From NCBI GenBank assembly GCA_000310025.1, contig FN648410.1, positions 1,469 through 21,789 of the forward strand: DNA of 20,321 nucleotides, given 5' to 3'. This document shows, in pieces, positions 9,601 to 19,180 of this stretch. The notes beneath the pieces were generated by a model. That model did not search any database. It was not told where the DNA came from and saw nothing but the letters and a program-made list of their open reading frames with translations. Made by a program: the position numbers and the translations under genes. Position 1 is the first letter of the stretch. Each line of letters begins with the position of its first letter. Source of the DNA: Ectocarpus siliculosus. Its lineage: Eukaryota > Sar > Phaeophyceae > Ectocarpales > Ectocarpaceae.

Positions 9601-11091
9601 CCTAACAAAGTCCCGGCAATACGCATCATTTAAGAATAATACCATCTACCCGCCGCTGTGCAACGTCCTTGGCAGTGTTTGGAGCGGACAAACCCAAACC
9701 GACGAGCGGAAGGTATGGATAGCGGCGACGAAGTATGAGACTGTTTTGCGACACCAGAATAAAACGAGCCAAGAGTAAGGCATTCTCCGCCGAAAAAAAC
9801 ACTTGCAGACCTTGAAGTATCGCGTGGACGTATGCCGTCTATCGCGGCCGCCTGCGTCCAGAAGTCCTGTCCCTCTATGGGAGTGTATTTCCGGCACTGA
9901 TCACAAGCGTGATCTACCCACGGGGAGTCCCTCCAGTACCTGTCGTTGAGCTCCTCCTCGACACGACGTAGCCCCGCCCAACTATTGCATCCTGACTGCT
10001 CACCTCTCTCATCAAACACATCGACAGCCTTGGGATCCCTTGGCTTGAGTGCCTGGGCCGGCAATGCGTACCACTTGTGTGGACCTTGCACGCAATCATA
10101 ACGGAGAAAGTTTGAGTAACGGCAAGCAAGACTAAGAACTTGAGTCAGTTGCCAGAACGATAGCTGAAGGCGACTCGCCATCGGTTGTCGGTTCTGTGTG
10201 AATAACCCTCCGTGCTGTAGAGGAGGCGCGGTCGTTCGTGTAACCGCTAAGGCTTGTCAAACATCTCCCACCCCCGGTAGGTGTCCCACCCCTTGCGTAA
10301 TGACAGAGGAAAGACAAGAAGAAACAAACGATTGACTACTGCCAAATAAAAGGCTCGCACGCATGTCCCCTGCTCGGCGCTCCCTTATCCTTCCTACGAG
10401 AAGTTACTGTTAACCTGTACGCGGTCGGATTGGGGATTGGGTGCTAAATTTTGTTCGCCTTCGATGGAAAATGTATTCCAATGCGGGGAGAGGTCTGCTG
10501 TGTTGTCACAACAGAATACAACATGTTGCAGTGAGGGGACAACGCAACTTTCTTACCGACATCATTTGCGGCCTTAAGCACGGCGTATATCTCCCAGCAC
10601 TGCAGGAGCTCTGAACCCAGGAGGCGCAACTCCCGGCCGCCGCCGACGTCCGCGGCGGCGGTGTTGGAGTGCAGTTCAGCGTAGGAGTTGAAGCCCCCCC
10701 TGTCAGATATGTAACGTAGCAGCGATGTGTGCCACAGTAACCCACAGAGGGATGCTGGATCCTCTCCTCAGGAGTACCCTAGGCGACGAAATTTACCAGG
10801 GGCCGACATACGACAGAGAATCGGTAGAGTGGCTAACCAAGCTGAAGCCATCGACTGCGGTTGCGAGTACTTGGTCGGCGTGTACGTCCGCCCCTTCTTT
10901 TAACAAGTTCCACGACAACATGCACGGCGTCAGGATGATGTCGATTTCCGCGGACTTATGGTCCGCTAGCGCGCAAATCACATGTTCGCATGTTGCCGCC
11001 GAGTCACTTGGGTGTATTTCGGGCCAAGGATTTATTCGACTCGCCCATGGACGGAGTGGTGTGGCCGGCCACCGTTGAGGTGATGTCGTTC
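6669..11091 (-). CDS. KDZ-superfamily transposase, multi-exon, 5' end uncertain
   Basis: It probably moves the surrounding transposon. Exons on the minus strand: 10767-10557, 10084-9811, 8797-8605, about 7640-7405, 7142-6991 and 6799-6669 (stop TAG 6671-6669); 11091-10793 is an open frame that probably belongs at the 5' end. Motifs in order are an N-terminal SLLRYISDRGGF region, WVDHACDQC (9911-9892), RYCEDH with further Cys/His (8797-8605), CGIICGI and FYDKACVL (about 7475-7490), VDRFHYRGH (joined across an intron), NSSIAESNNGWL and FVLDNN near the C-terminus. The FYDKAC, VDRFHxxGH and NSSxAE order is typical of the KDZ catalytic region. Splice phases agree at four junctions. The segment between 8604 and about 7640 and the 5' part are unresolved and may contain further exons or a frameshift, so intactness is unproven. 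Confidence 0.75.
6800..6990 (-). other. Intron in the transposase gene (last)
   Basis: Donor is C|GTGCGT at 6990; acceptor is GTTGACCAG|GG with the next exon starting at 6799. Length is 191 bp, with a pyrimidine-rich stretch before the acceptor. Joining gives GWLSRFRHV, which bridges the NSSIAE motif to the FVLDNN segment without a stop. Confidence 0.75.
7143..7404 (-). other. Intron in the transposase gene (catalytic region)
   Basis: Donor is CCG|GTACGT at 7404; acceptor is CCGGCAG|G with the next exon starting at 7142. Length is 262 bp. The unspliced frame leaves the family pattern and reaches a stop at 7311. Splicing yields VDRFHYRGH, the expected KDZ motif, split exactly at the intron. 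Confidence 0.8.
8798..9810 (-). other. Putative intron in the transposase gene
   Basis: Donor is TCAAG|GTCTGC at 9810; acceptor is ATGGCAG|A at 8798, phase-compatible. Length is 1013 bp, much longer than the others, so an additional exon could hide inside. The joined frame reads DTSRYCEDH. Confidence 0.5.
10085..10556 (-). other. Putative intron in the transposase gene
   Basis: Donor is GTCG|GTAAGA at 10556 (close to consensus); acceptor is GTGCAAG|GT at 10085. Length is 472 bp, phase-compatible, giving ANDVGPHKWYALP. The unspliced upstream frame continues to a stop at 10444, so retention would truncate the protein. Confidence 0.6.
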
Positions 11092-13287
11092 GTAATCTCG
11101 GATTTGAGACGCATCTAGATTTCGGAACGAAATCGGGAAGAGTCAGATATTCCAGAAAGGATGTTGGAAAATGACCCCACCTAGTTTAGTCCCCCTTTTC
11201 TCTCCCGAAATACGCCGGAGCTATCGAGGAGAAGGGATATATTTGAGAGTCGTAACATGCCGCCTCGCAACACGCGGCGCTCCACGGCGGCGACTTCGGC
11301 GGCTGCTTCTTCTACAACGGCTTCCTCAGCGGCTGCGCCTGCTTCCTCAGAGGCTTCTGCCCCGGCGGCGGCTGCCGCGGCCCCAGCGGCTGCCAGCGCG
11401 CCGATGGGACCGCTTTCCCTGTCTCCACCTGGGCTGCCTCCCCGGCCCGACCGCCAGACGGCCGCGTTTGTGGACGCGACCACGGCAGCCTACGCTCTGC
11501 CGTGCTACACGGCGCTGGTGCCGGGAGCAGGGGCAACGCTAGACCTTGGACGGGTGTTCGACCGCAACCGGCTCGGTTGCGATCAGGGCACTGTGGAGGA
11601 GCTGGTCCTCCGTTTGGGTGAGGTGGCCACTCGGCTGCCACCCCTTCCCGGGGTGGAGACCTACACGGCAGTTTTGGCGCGCGCCAGGAAGGTGGCCACT
11701 TCGCGGGCGGGCGACAAGTCAGTTGCCTATCGCCAGGCCGAGGCGAAGAAGCTCCTGGCCGAGTACACTGTGGAACTCGCGCTCCGCCATGGCCGCCTCC
11801 TGCAGTCAGAAGGCTGTGTTCGTCGTGCCAGACGGAAAACGTGGGACATTACAACTATTGTTGATCCTGCGGTGTTCAGCCTGCCCGCGGGCGTCCGGTA
11901 CCGCGTGACCCTCAAGCGGCTCGGGTGTCGATCGATTTCGACGCGCTGCGCGCTCGTGGTGATCAGGTCCTCTCGGCCGCGTCTAACCGTCGTCCTCGAC
12001 AGTGCAAGTGCGCCGTAGCGGACGGGTTCGACGCTTTCATACTTTCGGCGACTGAACAACGTCGGGGTTGGAAGCAGGCGTCGGACCGAGACGTGTTTGA
12101 CTATCTCTGCTTCTTGGAAACACAAGGTAGTGGTACCAAGCGGGTGCACGACAGGGCATGCCCTGGTGTCGGCACGACGCACGGCCGCGATTGTCTTCCA
12201 AACACGCCATGTGCTAAGCGGTATGCCGCCGCGTCCATGCAGAAAGGGATCGTGTCCAAGCTGAAGATGGCGATGCAAGAACAGTTGGGAAAAGACAGCA
12301 GCTGGGACCCTGCCACGCGCTCGGGCAACCCCTGTTGTAGTCCTCTCGTCGACTCCTACCTCGTCTTCACGGGGGAGGAAAAAAAACGTGTGGGTGTCGC
12401 TGTCAACCAGGCAGAGGCTATGTTACCGCACGTCCTCATCGATCTGTTGAGGGACATGCGCTCTCGCGCGCAGACTGCGTCCTCTTTGGCGGAACGTATT
12501 GAGCTCACCAGGGACGTCGCTTTGTTTTCGCTGGCGTTCGCCTCCATGCGGCGAGGCCATGATCTCTCCTTCACTATGGGATCGCAAGTTCTGCGGTTGC
12601 CCGCGGGGCAGGGTCTTCTGATTTTCAACTTCCAGTTTGGCAAGACCCTCCGGGACTCTGTTGATGCCGTGGTCGTGCATCCGGACGTCGCTTGCCCGTC
12701 TATTTGTGCGGTGAGCAATTTTACGGCCTACATCAGTGCGGCGGAGCGTATTGGCTGGGATTTGTCCCAAGGGCATCTATTTCCTATCGTTCTGCTGGAT
12801 GGAACTCGGGGCTGCGCTCCGCTTACGGCGGTTCAGATGACGGCTGCCCTACAAGGGCATTTCCGAGCGGCGGGACTGCCGCACCGCTACACTATGCACT
12901 CGTTCCGCGTCGGGGGTTCTGTAGCGCAATCGCTTGACGGAACGGCGATGGTCGCCATCATGAAAATTGCCGGGTGGCGCACGGAGAGTGTAGCGAAGCG
13001 ATATGTTGGCGCCACTACTAGTGTGGGGGAACCGGGTTCCAAGAGGACCCGTAGCGAGCTGTACGCAGACTCAAACGCGTTGCCGTTGTCGGCTGACTTC
13101 ACATGCCATTTCTCTGCGTGTGCTCGCCGCGAAAAATAAGAAAGTTTGGGTGGGCGAGACCTAGCTTAGAGGCGTGAGTGGTCAAGAACTAACATGTGAC
13201 AGATCGGAAAATTAACAAGAAAGTAATGGGCGGGACCACAGACCGGCGCAGGAGGCCTCACCCAACCAAATCCAATACTTACATCGA
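11092..13287 (+). mobile_element. Crypton-like tyrosine-recombinase element (3' end approximate)
   Basis: The left boundary at 11092 comes from comparison with the inverted copy ending at 596. The only coding content is one long tyrosine-recombinase frame (11257-13139) preceded by a 165-bp leader. No reverse transcriptase or other gene is present, as in Cryptons and unlike DIRS or Ngaro elements. The right end must lie between the stop codon (13139) and the start of the FNIP-like reading frame (about 13288). It cannot be fixed, because the other copy is cut before its 3' end. A GTAATS word at 11092 recurs at 13223 and might be a short terminal repeat. Confidence 0.75.
11257..13139 (+). CDS. 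Crypton-like tyrosine recombinase (one -1 frameshift)
   Basis: The first part (11257 to about 11925) starts MPPRNTR, has an Ala/Ser/Pro-rich stretch (residues 10-50) and a helical-looking region. The second part continues one frame back from 11925. The change coincides with GGG at 11923-11925 and fits loss of one G; the second frame has no ATG there. Numbering from 11925, the recombinase signature is Arg209/Arg210 in MRRGHDLS, Lys240 in FQFGKTLRD, His325 and Arg328 in MHSFRVGG, Trp351 in GWRTES and Tyr360 in KRYVG. This is the full R-K-H-R-W-Y set of tyrosine recombinases. The enzyme would cut and rejoin DNA through the tyrosine to excise and integrate the element. Cys-rich segments (CKC; DCLPNTPC) precede the catalytic domain. 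Programmed frameshifting is possible but no evidence supports it over a simple deletion. Confidence 0.82.
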
Positions 13288-14285
13288 ATGATCTGGGTAA
13301 GGGATAAGAATATAACAGGATCCGGCTACGAGAGCCGCTTCAACCAGCCACTCGAAAGTATCAGTATGCCTCCTAATTTGAAGCAACTTCGCTAGAAAGC
13401 ACATTCAACAGGTCCATCGAAGGTGTGACTTTCGTAGATTCCATCGAGGACATTCGTCTAGGAGGATGCTTCAACCAGCCAATCGCCGCAGTCCGGTGGC
13501 CCAGTAGCTTGCAACGTTTGGCGTTTGGTACGTGCTTTGACCAGCCGTTGACCGGCTATCATTGGCCGGATGCATTGATCGCTCTGACGGCCGGTGATGC
13601 GTTCCAGCAGAACCTGCTAGGCGTTATCTGGCCTGATTCGCTGCAGTATCTCACCTTGGGGGGTGCGTGGAACGGGGGGCTGAGGCCTCCTGTGGTACTC
13701 CCTGCCACGCCCAAGGTCCTACGGTTGGGGGGGAGTTTCAACAGCCCAATACAAGGCATGCAGTTGCCTGACGGGCTGTAGGAGGTGTCGTTTCCCTTAA
13801 AATTTCACCAGGAGGTTGATGCCGTTCATTGGCCCAGGAACTTGCATAGGTTGTGTTCCCGGATGATTTCGACGACATGGTTTCCGTCGAACGCGCTAAG
13901 TGGCCGTCCACGCTAGAAGCTTTCGAGTTTGGGTCAGGCTGCGGGTGGCGTGTAAGCGACACCTCCTGGCCTACGAGCCTAAAGACGTTGGTGCTTGAGG
14001 GCAAGTTCAACACGAAGGTTTACACCTTGCAGTGGCCGCCTGGATTGGAGTCGCTTGCCTTCGGGGTTTCATTCAATCACTCTCGAGTCATGTTGGGCTC
14101 CTACCCTGAAGGAGTTGTCGTTTGGCAAACGCTTCCAACAACCACTGTCAGGCGTACGTTGGCCGAGAGCTATAGTCGAACTGAGGTTTGACGGGATGTC
14201 TACAGGTGACGGTTTTACGTGTGGTTACATGTGGCCAAGGTCGCTGAAGAGGGTTCAGTTTAGAGATGCATATTTGACTCGTTGA
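13288..14285 (+). pseudogene. FNIP-type leucine-rich repeat protein, WP variant, decayed
   Basis: About 14 tandem repeats of ~23 residues follow the pattern FNQPLxxVxWPxSLxxLxFGxx, as in CFNQPIAAVRWPSSLQRLAFG near 13470-13530. This resembles FNIP repeats (a leucine-rich repeat variant) with Trp-Pro in place of the usual Leu-Pro. The first ATG in frame is 13288, but the repeat array seems already underway there, so the N-terminus is probably missing. Single-base losses are inferred near 13392-13400 and 13845, one gain near 14090, and an in-frame TAG at 13779-13781. The last repeats are more diverged and the frame stops at 14283-14285. There is no signal peptide, membrane segment or partner domain. 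The function is unknown; such repeats generally serve protein-protein contacts. It may be cargo of the transposon or the site into which the Crypton inserted. Confidence 0.75.
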
Positions 14286-16231
14286 AAGGATAAACACTTG
14301 AAGCGCGCAGTAATATGCGGGGAAATGCCTGGTGGTGACCAGCTCCATACTTCGTGATGAACGATCGTGGTTTTGTAGACCAGGGCATTCGAGCTCGCTC
14401 TGGCACGGTGGGGTGAAGAGGTTTACGAATGGCGCCCCGTGCATGTTCCGACGCGGGGTATTCCCTGGTTTTCTTTGTGGGACTTCAGTCGTTCGTGTTG
14501 TGCCACGTTTGTTTCTCCCAGTTGTTTGGCGTTTTCAATCGAAGTGTATGGAACGACTTATTACCATCATCGGGTCCTCATGGGTTTTTCTCTCTCGCAG
14601 TTGTTTAGTGTTTTCAATCGAAGTATGGCACGACTTACTACCCTCAGCGGGTCCTCCAATGTTATTCTCTGCCACAATGGAAGCGACATCCTTGCGGCTG
14701 CCTGCTTAATTTTCAGTGGTCGTTACCTGTTGCCATGTTCTAGTATACCGTGTATCGGCAAGAGCGTCCGCGGGTGTGTTTTCGGTGAGAGGCTTCAAGG
14801 TGACGACAACCGCGTACGTACATGACCATTTTTTTACGGCCTTCCCAGGTTTCTATTGGTGGCGTCCAACTTGGTATGGCGACAGTACTCTCATTTTCGT
14901 CGTGAGACGTATACGACACTTTTCATTGTACGCAGAGTAATAAAATGTACACTTTCAGTATCCTTTTTCCGTACAACTACAACCATCCAAGGCTACACAG
15001 GAGGGGTGTGTGGACAAGAAATCCAATCCTTGTCGGCAGCTCCTGCGTACGGCAACGAACAGCACGTATTACAAGTAATTTAGCTTTCGATGTCCCTTGT
15101 AAGTACCAAAGCACGTGGTTCAGCCTTGTAGCCGGTCACGAGGAAAACTTGACCCACAGCTTCACGCACGAGGTGTTGCGACACGTCATTCCATGTAGGT
15201 ACACTGTTCGTGGTTGCCAACCTCCGTGAGAGGTTGTGCCAGCGGACTCCCACCTCTTCTTGCACGAGGACGACGACAAGAGTGCCCAGGACAACAAAAG
15301 CAATCTTTGGGAAGATGTGGCGAATAGAACCCTCCGTTGACAAGGCCCCTCACGCATAAATATTTTCTACCACGAGCATTACCATATTTTTTGCTCGTTT
15401 TATCCAAAGAACACACCACACTTATTCCATTCGCCGTACACTGCGACACAACCCCGAACAATCACACACATGATCTACGTTATTACCAAAGTTGGGTGTA
15501 CACGCTCAGCCTAGTTGAACTGCTGCGCAGCGTATCACCGTGCCCGCCGCAAAGTCTAAAAGGCCAACGGTGCGGTCCATGGACTCTGCGGTGACGCTTG
15601 GGGCGGCAGCAGCAATGGAATCAGCATGATGTACAAGTTGTGGCCATGAACAAAAGCGAAGAGTCGAGTTATTCGCTGTTGGTACGTACACCAAGGCTGT
15701 AAACTGCGACCGGGGCGGCAACTCACTGGCGCTAACCCTCACGCGCCCCCGATACCCTTTCGCTGGGGGGGACGCGACCCCGACCATAATGCCATCTGAC
15801 TAGAGTAGCGTTTCCGGCTACCTGCCCTTGGTAGCTGATGACCTTCCGCTTGAAATACGTGCTCTGGGATCTTTACACTTCGTATATACGCATTTCCTCC
15901 GTCAGTCAGACTATGCCTTCATATGTTGCTAGGTGATGGATCATCGCCTTTCTTTGTCATGGGTGGTAAGCATAGCGCGCGTATGCATCCAGTTCACGCG
16001 AGGTTGAACGGTAAGGACAAGCGCCGCAGGTGAATGGCTTACGAGTACCAGCCATGCGCAGTGTTGCATCGCGTTACCCGCTGTGTGCCCCCGAGAAAGA
16101 GAGTGGCTTCCGAGAGGAGGAAAATGCCGGGTGCCGAACCCAAAGTGTCCACAACGAGGAGTACGTATGCATACATCTAACAGAGAGAGTTTTGCAATTT
16201 CCAACGTCGTTCCCATAGTCTAGGTACCCAC
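14286..16231. other. Right-hand interior of the transposon, no clear gene
   Basis: Short ORFs occur on both strands. The only one with any compositional appeal is on the minus strand, 15787-15506 (93 codons, starting MVGVASPPAKGYRGRV), which matches nothing I recognise. It lies on the same strand as, and upstream of, the transposase, so it could be a detached 5' exon. A 79-bp tandem duplication is listed separately. Otherwise nothing is seen. Confidence 0.4.
14519..14656. repeat. 79-bp tandem duplication
   Basis: CAGTTGTTTRGYGTTTTCAA starts at 14519 and again at 14598. Similarity continues through gaagt(gt)atgg and cgactta...cgggtcctc, with a 2-bp deletion and scattered substitutions in the second unit. 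Confidence 0.75.
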
Positions 16232-16253
16232 GCCATATGGGTACCCATGGGTA

Positions 16254-16297
16254 CCCATGGGTACCCATGGGCACGAATAAGGATAATGTACATCACC
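16254..16297 (-). repeat. Right terminal inverted repeat of the DNA transposon
   Basis: This is the reverse complement of the left end: perfect over 16254-16280 against 4570-4596, imperfect outward to 16297. Just inside it, from 16232, two to three more ATGGGTACCC units lie in tandem; the left end has only one before diverging. Confidence 0.85.
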
Positions 16298-16308
16298 CAA
16301 CCGGTTCA
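16298..16308. repeat. Target-site duplication, right copy
   Basis: Exact second copy of CAACCGGTTCA. The copia linker resumes directly after it (GGGGTCACGTTTGATCC) in the same frame as the left half. Confidence 0.85.
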
Positions 16309-18266
16309 GGGGTCACGTTTGATCCGCCGTCAACACCGGATTCTGTGGGCACACCGAGTAGCCGAACGTCATTTGACCAGGGGGAGGGCTCGACGGAGCG
16401 ACAAGATCCCTCAAGTTCTTCATTGCTTCCTGATACCTCGCCAGGCAGGGCAACATCACTACGGTCGCAGAGACCTGTCACATCCTTGAGCAGGACATTA
16501 CGGTCCAAGGGACCAGCCCAAGACCCCCCGAGTGTGGACACTGCAGGGCTAGACGGAAAAACGAGACTCGAATTGAAACGACTGGCTACGTCGGCCACGT
16601 TCGAGAAATAAGACTATGCTCACGAGCCGGAACGTAGTTCACTCGTGGAGTATGCATACGTCACGGAAACAATCACCCAATCCAACCCGGATCCTGCCAG
16701 CATTACGCTGCCCAACACGTTCAAGGAAGTCAACGCGTCAGCACACAGAGCACAATGGTCCAAGGAAATGGACAAGGAAATGGCGAGCCTTCACGAGAAC
16801 AACGTCTACGACTTCATCCCAAGATCGGCGGTTCCGGTCGGAAACAAGGTCATCGGATCGCGGTGGGTGTTCAAGGTCAAGAGCGACTACACTTTCAAGG
16901 CAAGAATTGTCTGTCAAGGATATGCTCAGCGACCTGGAATCGATTGCGGGGCAACCTTTGCACCGGTTTGCCGCATCGAGAGTCAACGGATACTAATGGC
17001 CATCGCCTGCCATTTTGACTGGGATATTTTGATGCTGGACGTCAAGACGGCGTTCCTTGAAGGCCCTATCGACTCACCGACATACGTGCGACAAGCTCCT
17101 GGATACGAGAAGCTTGACGCTCAAGGAAAACCCTTCATCATGAAGTTAAAGCAAGCTGTTTATGGACTGCGGACAGCAAGCCGCGTTTGGCATCTCACAT
17201 TGGACAAGACTCTTATGGCGATGGGATTCAGGGCTACAAAGACGGACCCGTGCATGTACATCACAGAAATTGGGGGAGGATACTGTCTATTAACTATTTA
17301 GGTTGATGACATTCTCCTGACATCGTCGGACAAGAAGGTACTCGTCAAGAAGAAGAAGAAGCTTATGGACCGCTTTACCATGAGCGATCTCGGAGAGGTG
17401 TCCCTCATCCTGGGGATGAAGATCACACGCGATCGAGTAAAGAAGACCCTCCGGATCAGCCAAACGGACTACACCACTTCACTACTGGAACGATTTGGGA
17501 TGCAAGACTGCAACCCAGTTAGCACGCCAAGCGTCGGAGGAGAGCTATTGCTGGATCAGCCAGCGGAGACTCTACTCGACGAAGACGGCATCAAGACGTA
17601 CCAAAGCTTAGTCGGAAGCCTTTTGTATTTGAGCCGGACCAGCCTCTGGGACATATCATACGCCGTGCTTGAATTGACACGGGCTACCAGCAAACCCAGC
17701 AAGGCGCACATGTCCAGAGCTAAGCATGTACTCCGGTACCTCAAACAACGGCCAGAGTTGGACATCGTGTTCAAGAGCGGCGATTTCAAGGTCCAAGCTT
17801 GGGCAGACGCAAGCTTTGCTCAAGACCTTGAGAAGAGGAGGTCAACAAGTGGATACCTTTTTCTACTGTGCGGCGGTCCATTTCATGGGCCTCATCACTT
17901 CAATCGCTGACTGCACTCAGCACAACGGAGGCGGAGATGGTTTCAATCTCCTATGCAGCACGAGAATGCTGCCACATTCAAGACATGTTGGCGGAACTCG
18001 GATTCCTCAATCAGTTCAGCAACATTCGGATCGGAAATGATTCGACGGGCGCTCTATCGCTAGTGAGTAACAACTCCTACAGCGCCAGGACGAAGCACCT
18101 TCAGCTGCGGAAGTGGTTCACAACGGAGCTCATCGAAAGCGGACGTTTGAGCGTATACCACGTCCCGTCGGGAGCTCTACCTGCCGACCTCTTCACGAAG
18201 AGCACTACGAAGGCCATCCACCGAAAGCTCGTCGACCAGATTCTGGCTTATTCAACGAAGGAGTGA
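16309..18266 (+). pseudogene. copia reverse transcriptase / RNase H segment
   Basis: The Ser/Pro/Thr-rich linker runs to an in-frame TAA at 16609-16611. The frame then continues unchanged into reverse transcriptase: AQWSKEMDKEMASL, NKVIGSRWVFKVK, the catalytic Asp in LDVKTAFLEG, and KLKQAVYGLRTASR. The YVDD catalytic box reads stop-VDD (TAG at 17299-17301), consistent with a Tyr codon mutated to stop. Thumb and connection follow in the same frame (GEVSLILGMKI, SLVGSLLYLSRT). RNase H begins with WADASFAQD and STSGYLFLLCG. One base is lost near 17870, after which TALSTTEAEM, IGNDSTGALSL, RTKHLQLRKWF and ADLFTKS complete the domain, ending at TGA 18264-18266. Both stops and the frameshift prevent a functional polyprotein. 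Confidence 0.88.
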
Positions 18267-18977
18267 GGATCTTTGAAGCAGCCAGGAAATCCATCTAGAA
18301 CGAGATCTGGCGCACAACACTTCTCTCTACGGGCACCACGGCACCATAGAGGCAACAGCTCGAGAACGTTCATCGCTACACAGCGCATGGACTGGCAACA
18401 AGATTGTCAAGATTCATCTATACAGCCTAATCATGGCACAATGGGGAGCAACCACGTCGTGTGCTGCACTTGCCACTACTTTTGGCGAGTGGAATTTTTC
18501 GAGGCATCATCCATGGAAAAATATCGGACGTACAGGTTCACATCGATCGCAAGCCATGGGGACAGGACGGAATGCGAGATCAGGTTGGAGGACGATAACC
18601 GGTACCATAGACAAATACGTTGTTGCGATGGTATCATAATTTATATTGAGTGAATACCATTCGAGGGGGCATATATACATCTGTAGCCCGTATTAAGTGA
18701 ATGTAATTCGAGGGGGCATGTGTGTGTGTTCATGACCACACAGTTGGAGGTATACCTATGGAAAAGGTAGGATCTTGTAGGTAACATCAATCACGTACTC
18801 AGTGTGCTGGGGTTGATATTTTCTCTTACCACAGATACGCATCCATGGAGAATTTTCTCACTCCAAGTGCAATGCATTTGTTCTTCGGCACGTTATTGTA
18901 GTTCGCAGTATCTCAGCATCTTAGATGTTCAGTACAAGCTGTTCATAGATTATGGACATTGTTTCATTGAGGGGGCA
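18267..18977 (+). other. copia 3' untranslated region with polypurine tracts
   Basis: There is no convincing gene here; an open frame at 18273-18653 has no recognisable domain. GAGGGGGCAT occurs three times: about 18663, about 18710 and 18969. The first two lie in a 47-bp tandem repeat (tgaatnnnattcgagggggcat). The third directly precedes the LTR start and is the likely primer for plus-strand DNA synthesis. Confidence 0.7.
18969..18977 (+). promoter_or_regulatory. Polypurine tract adjoining the 3' LTR
   Basis: GAGGGGGCA is immediately followed by TGTTGGAA, a typical copia arrangement of purine tract and LTR 5' end. Confidence 0.7.
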
Positions 18978-19180
18978 TGTTGGAATATTTGGCACTACCG
19001 TAGCTTCAGCATTAGGTAGTCAGTTTGACTAGATCAAATATTGTCAATGTCGCTATGTCATGTAGTAGGTAAAATTCCGTCTGGTCTGTCATACTCGGAA
19101 TATGGAGACATGGTTGATGATCTGTGTTTCATACCCAGAAATAATCTGCATAGCCTAGATTTCCAGAAATATGTCATAGT

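Larger units (their letters stand above)
4554..16297 (-). mobile_element. ~11.7-kb KDZ-type DNA transposon inserted in copia pol
   Basis: The insertion separates two halves of one copia pol gene. It is bordered by an 11-bp direct repeat and by imperfect terminal inverted repeats of about 43 bp with a 27-bp perfect core. It carries a minus-strand, multi-exon KDZ-superfamily transposase gene, a subterminal satellite array built from the same ATGGGTACCC word as the ends, a later Crypton-like insertion (11092 to about 13.28 kb) and a FNIP-repeat pseudogene. Orientation is taken from the transposase. Zisupton-type members of KDZ are known for inverted repeats and roughly 8-bp duplications; the longer repeat here is a detail to check. 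Confidence 0.85.

Noticed and set aside
10725-11078. Plus-strand ORF with a FNIP-looking SFNKFHDN stretch
   Set aside because: The spacing does not fit 23-residue repeats, and the minus strand holds the transposase-like frame; treated as a shadow.
11092-13139. DIRS/Ngaro-type retroelement
   Set aside because: Only a tyrosine recombinase is present; no reverse transcriptase or RNase H accompanies it. The copia polymerase belongs to another element.
4570-16280. TA target-site duplication (Tc1/mariner style) at the TTATTCG ends
   Set aside because: The inverted similarity extends outward past TTA, and a far better 11-bp direct repeat lies at the outer edge, supported by the pol reading frame.
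18273-18653. 126-codon ORF after copia pol (possible env-like gene)
   Set aside because: No signal peptide, membrane segment or recognisable domain; another frame overlaps it, and it lies in the expected untranslated tail.
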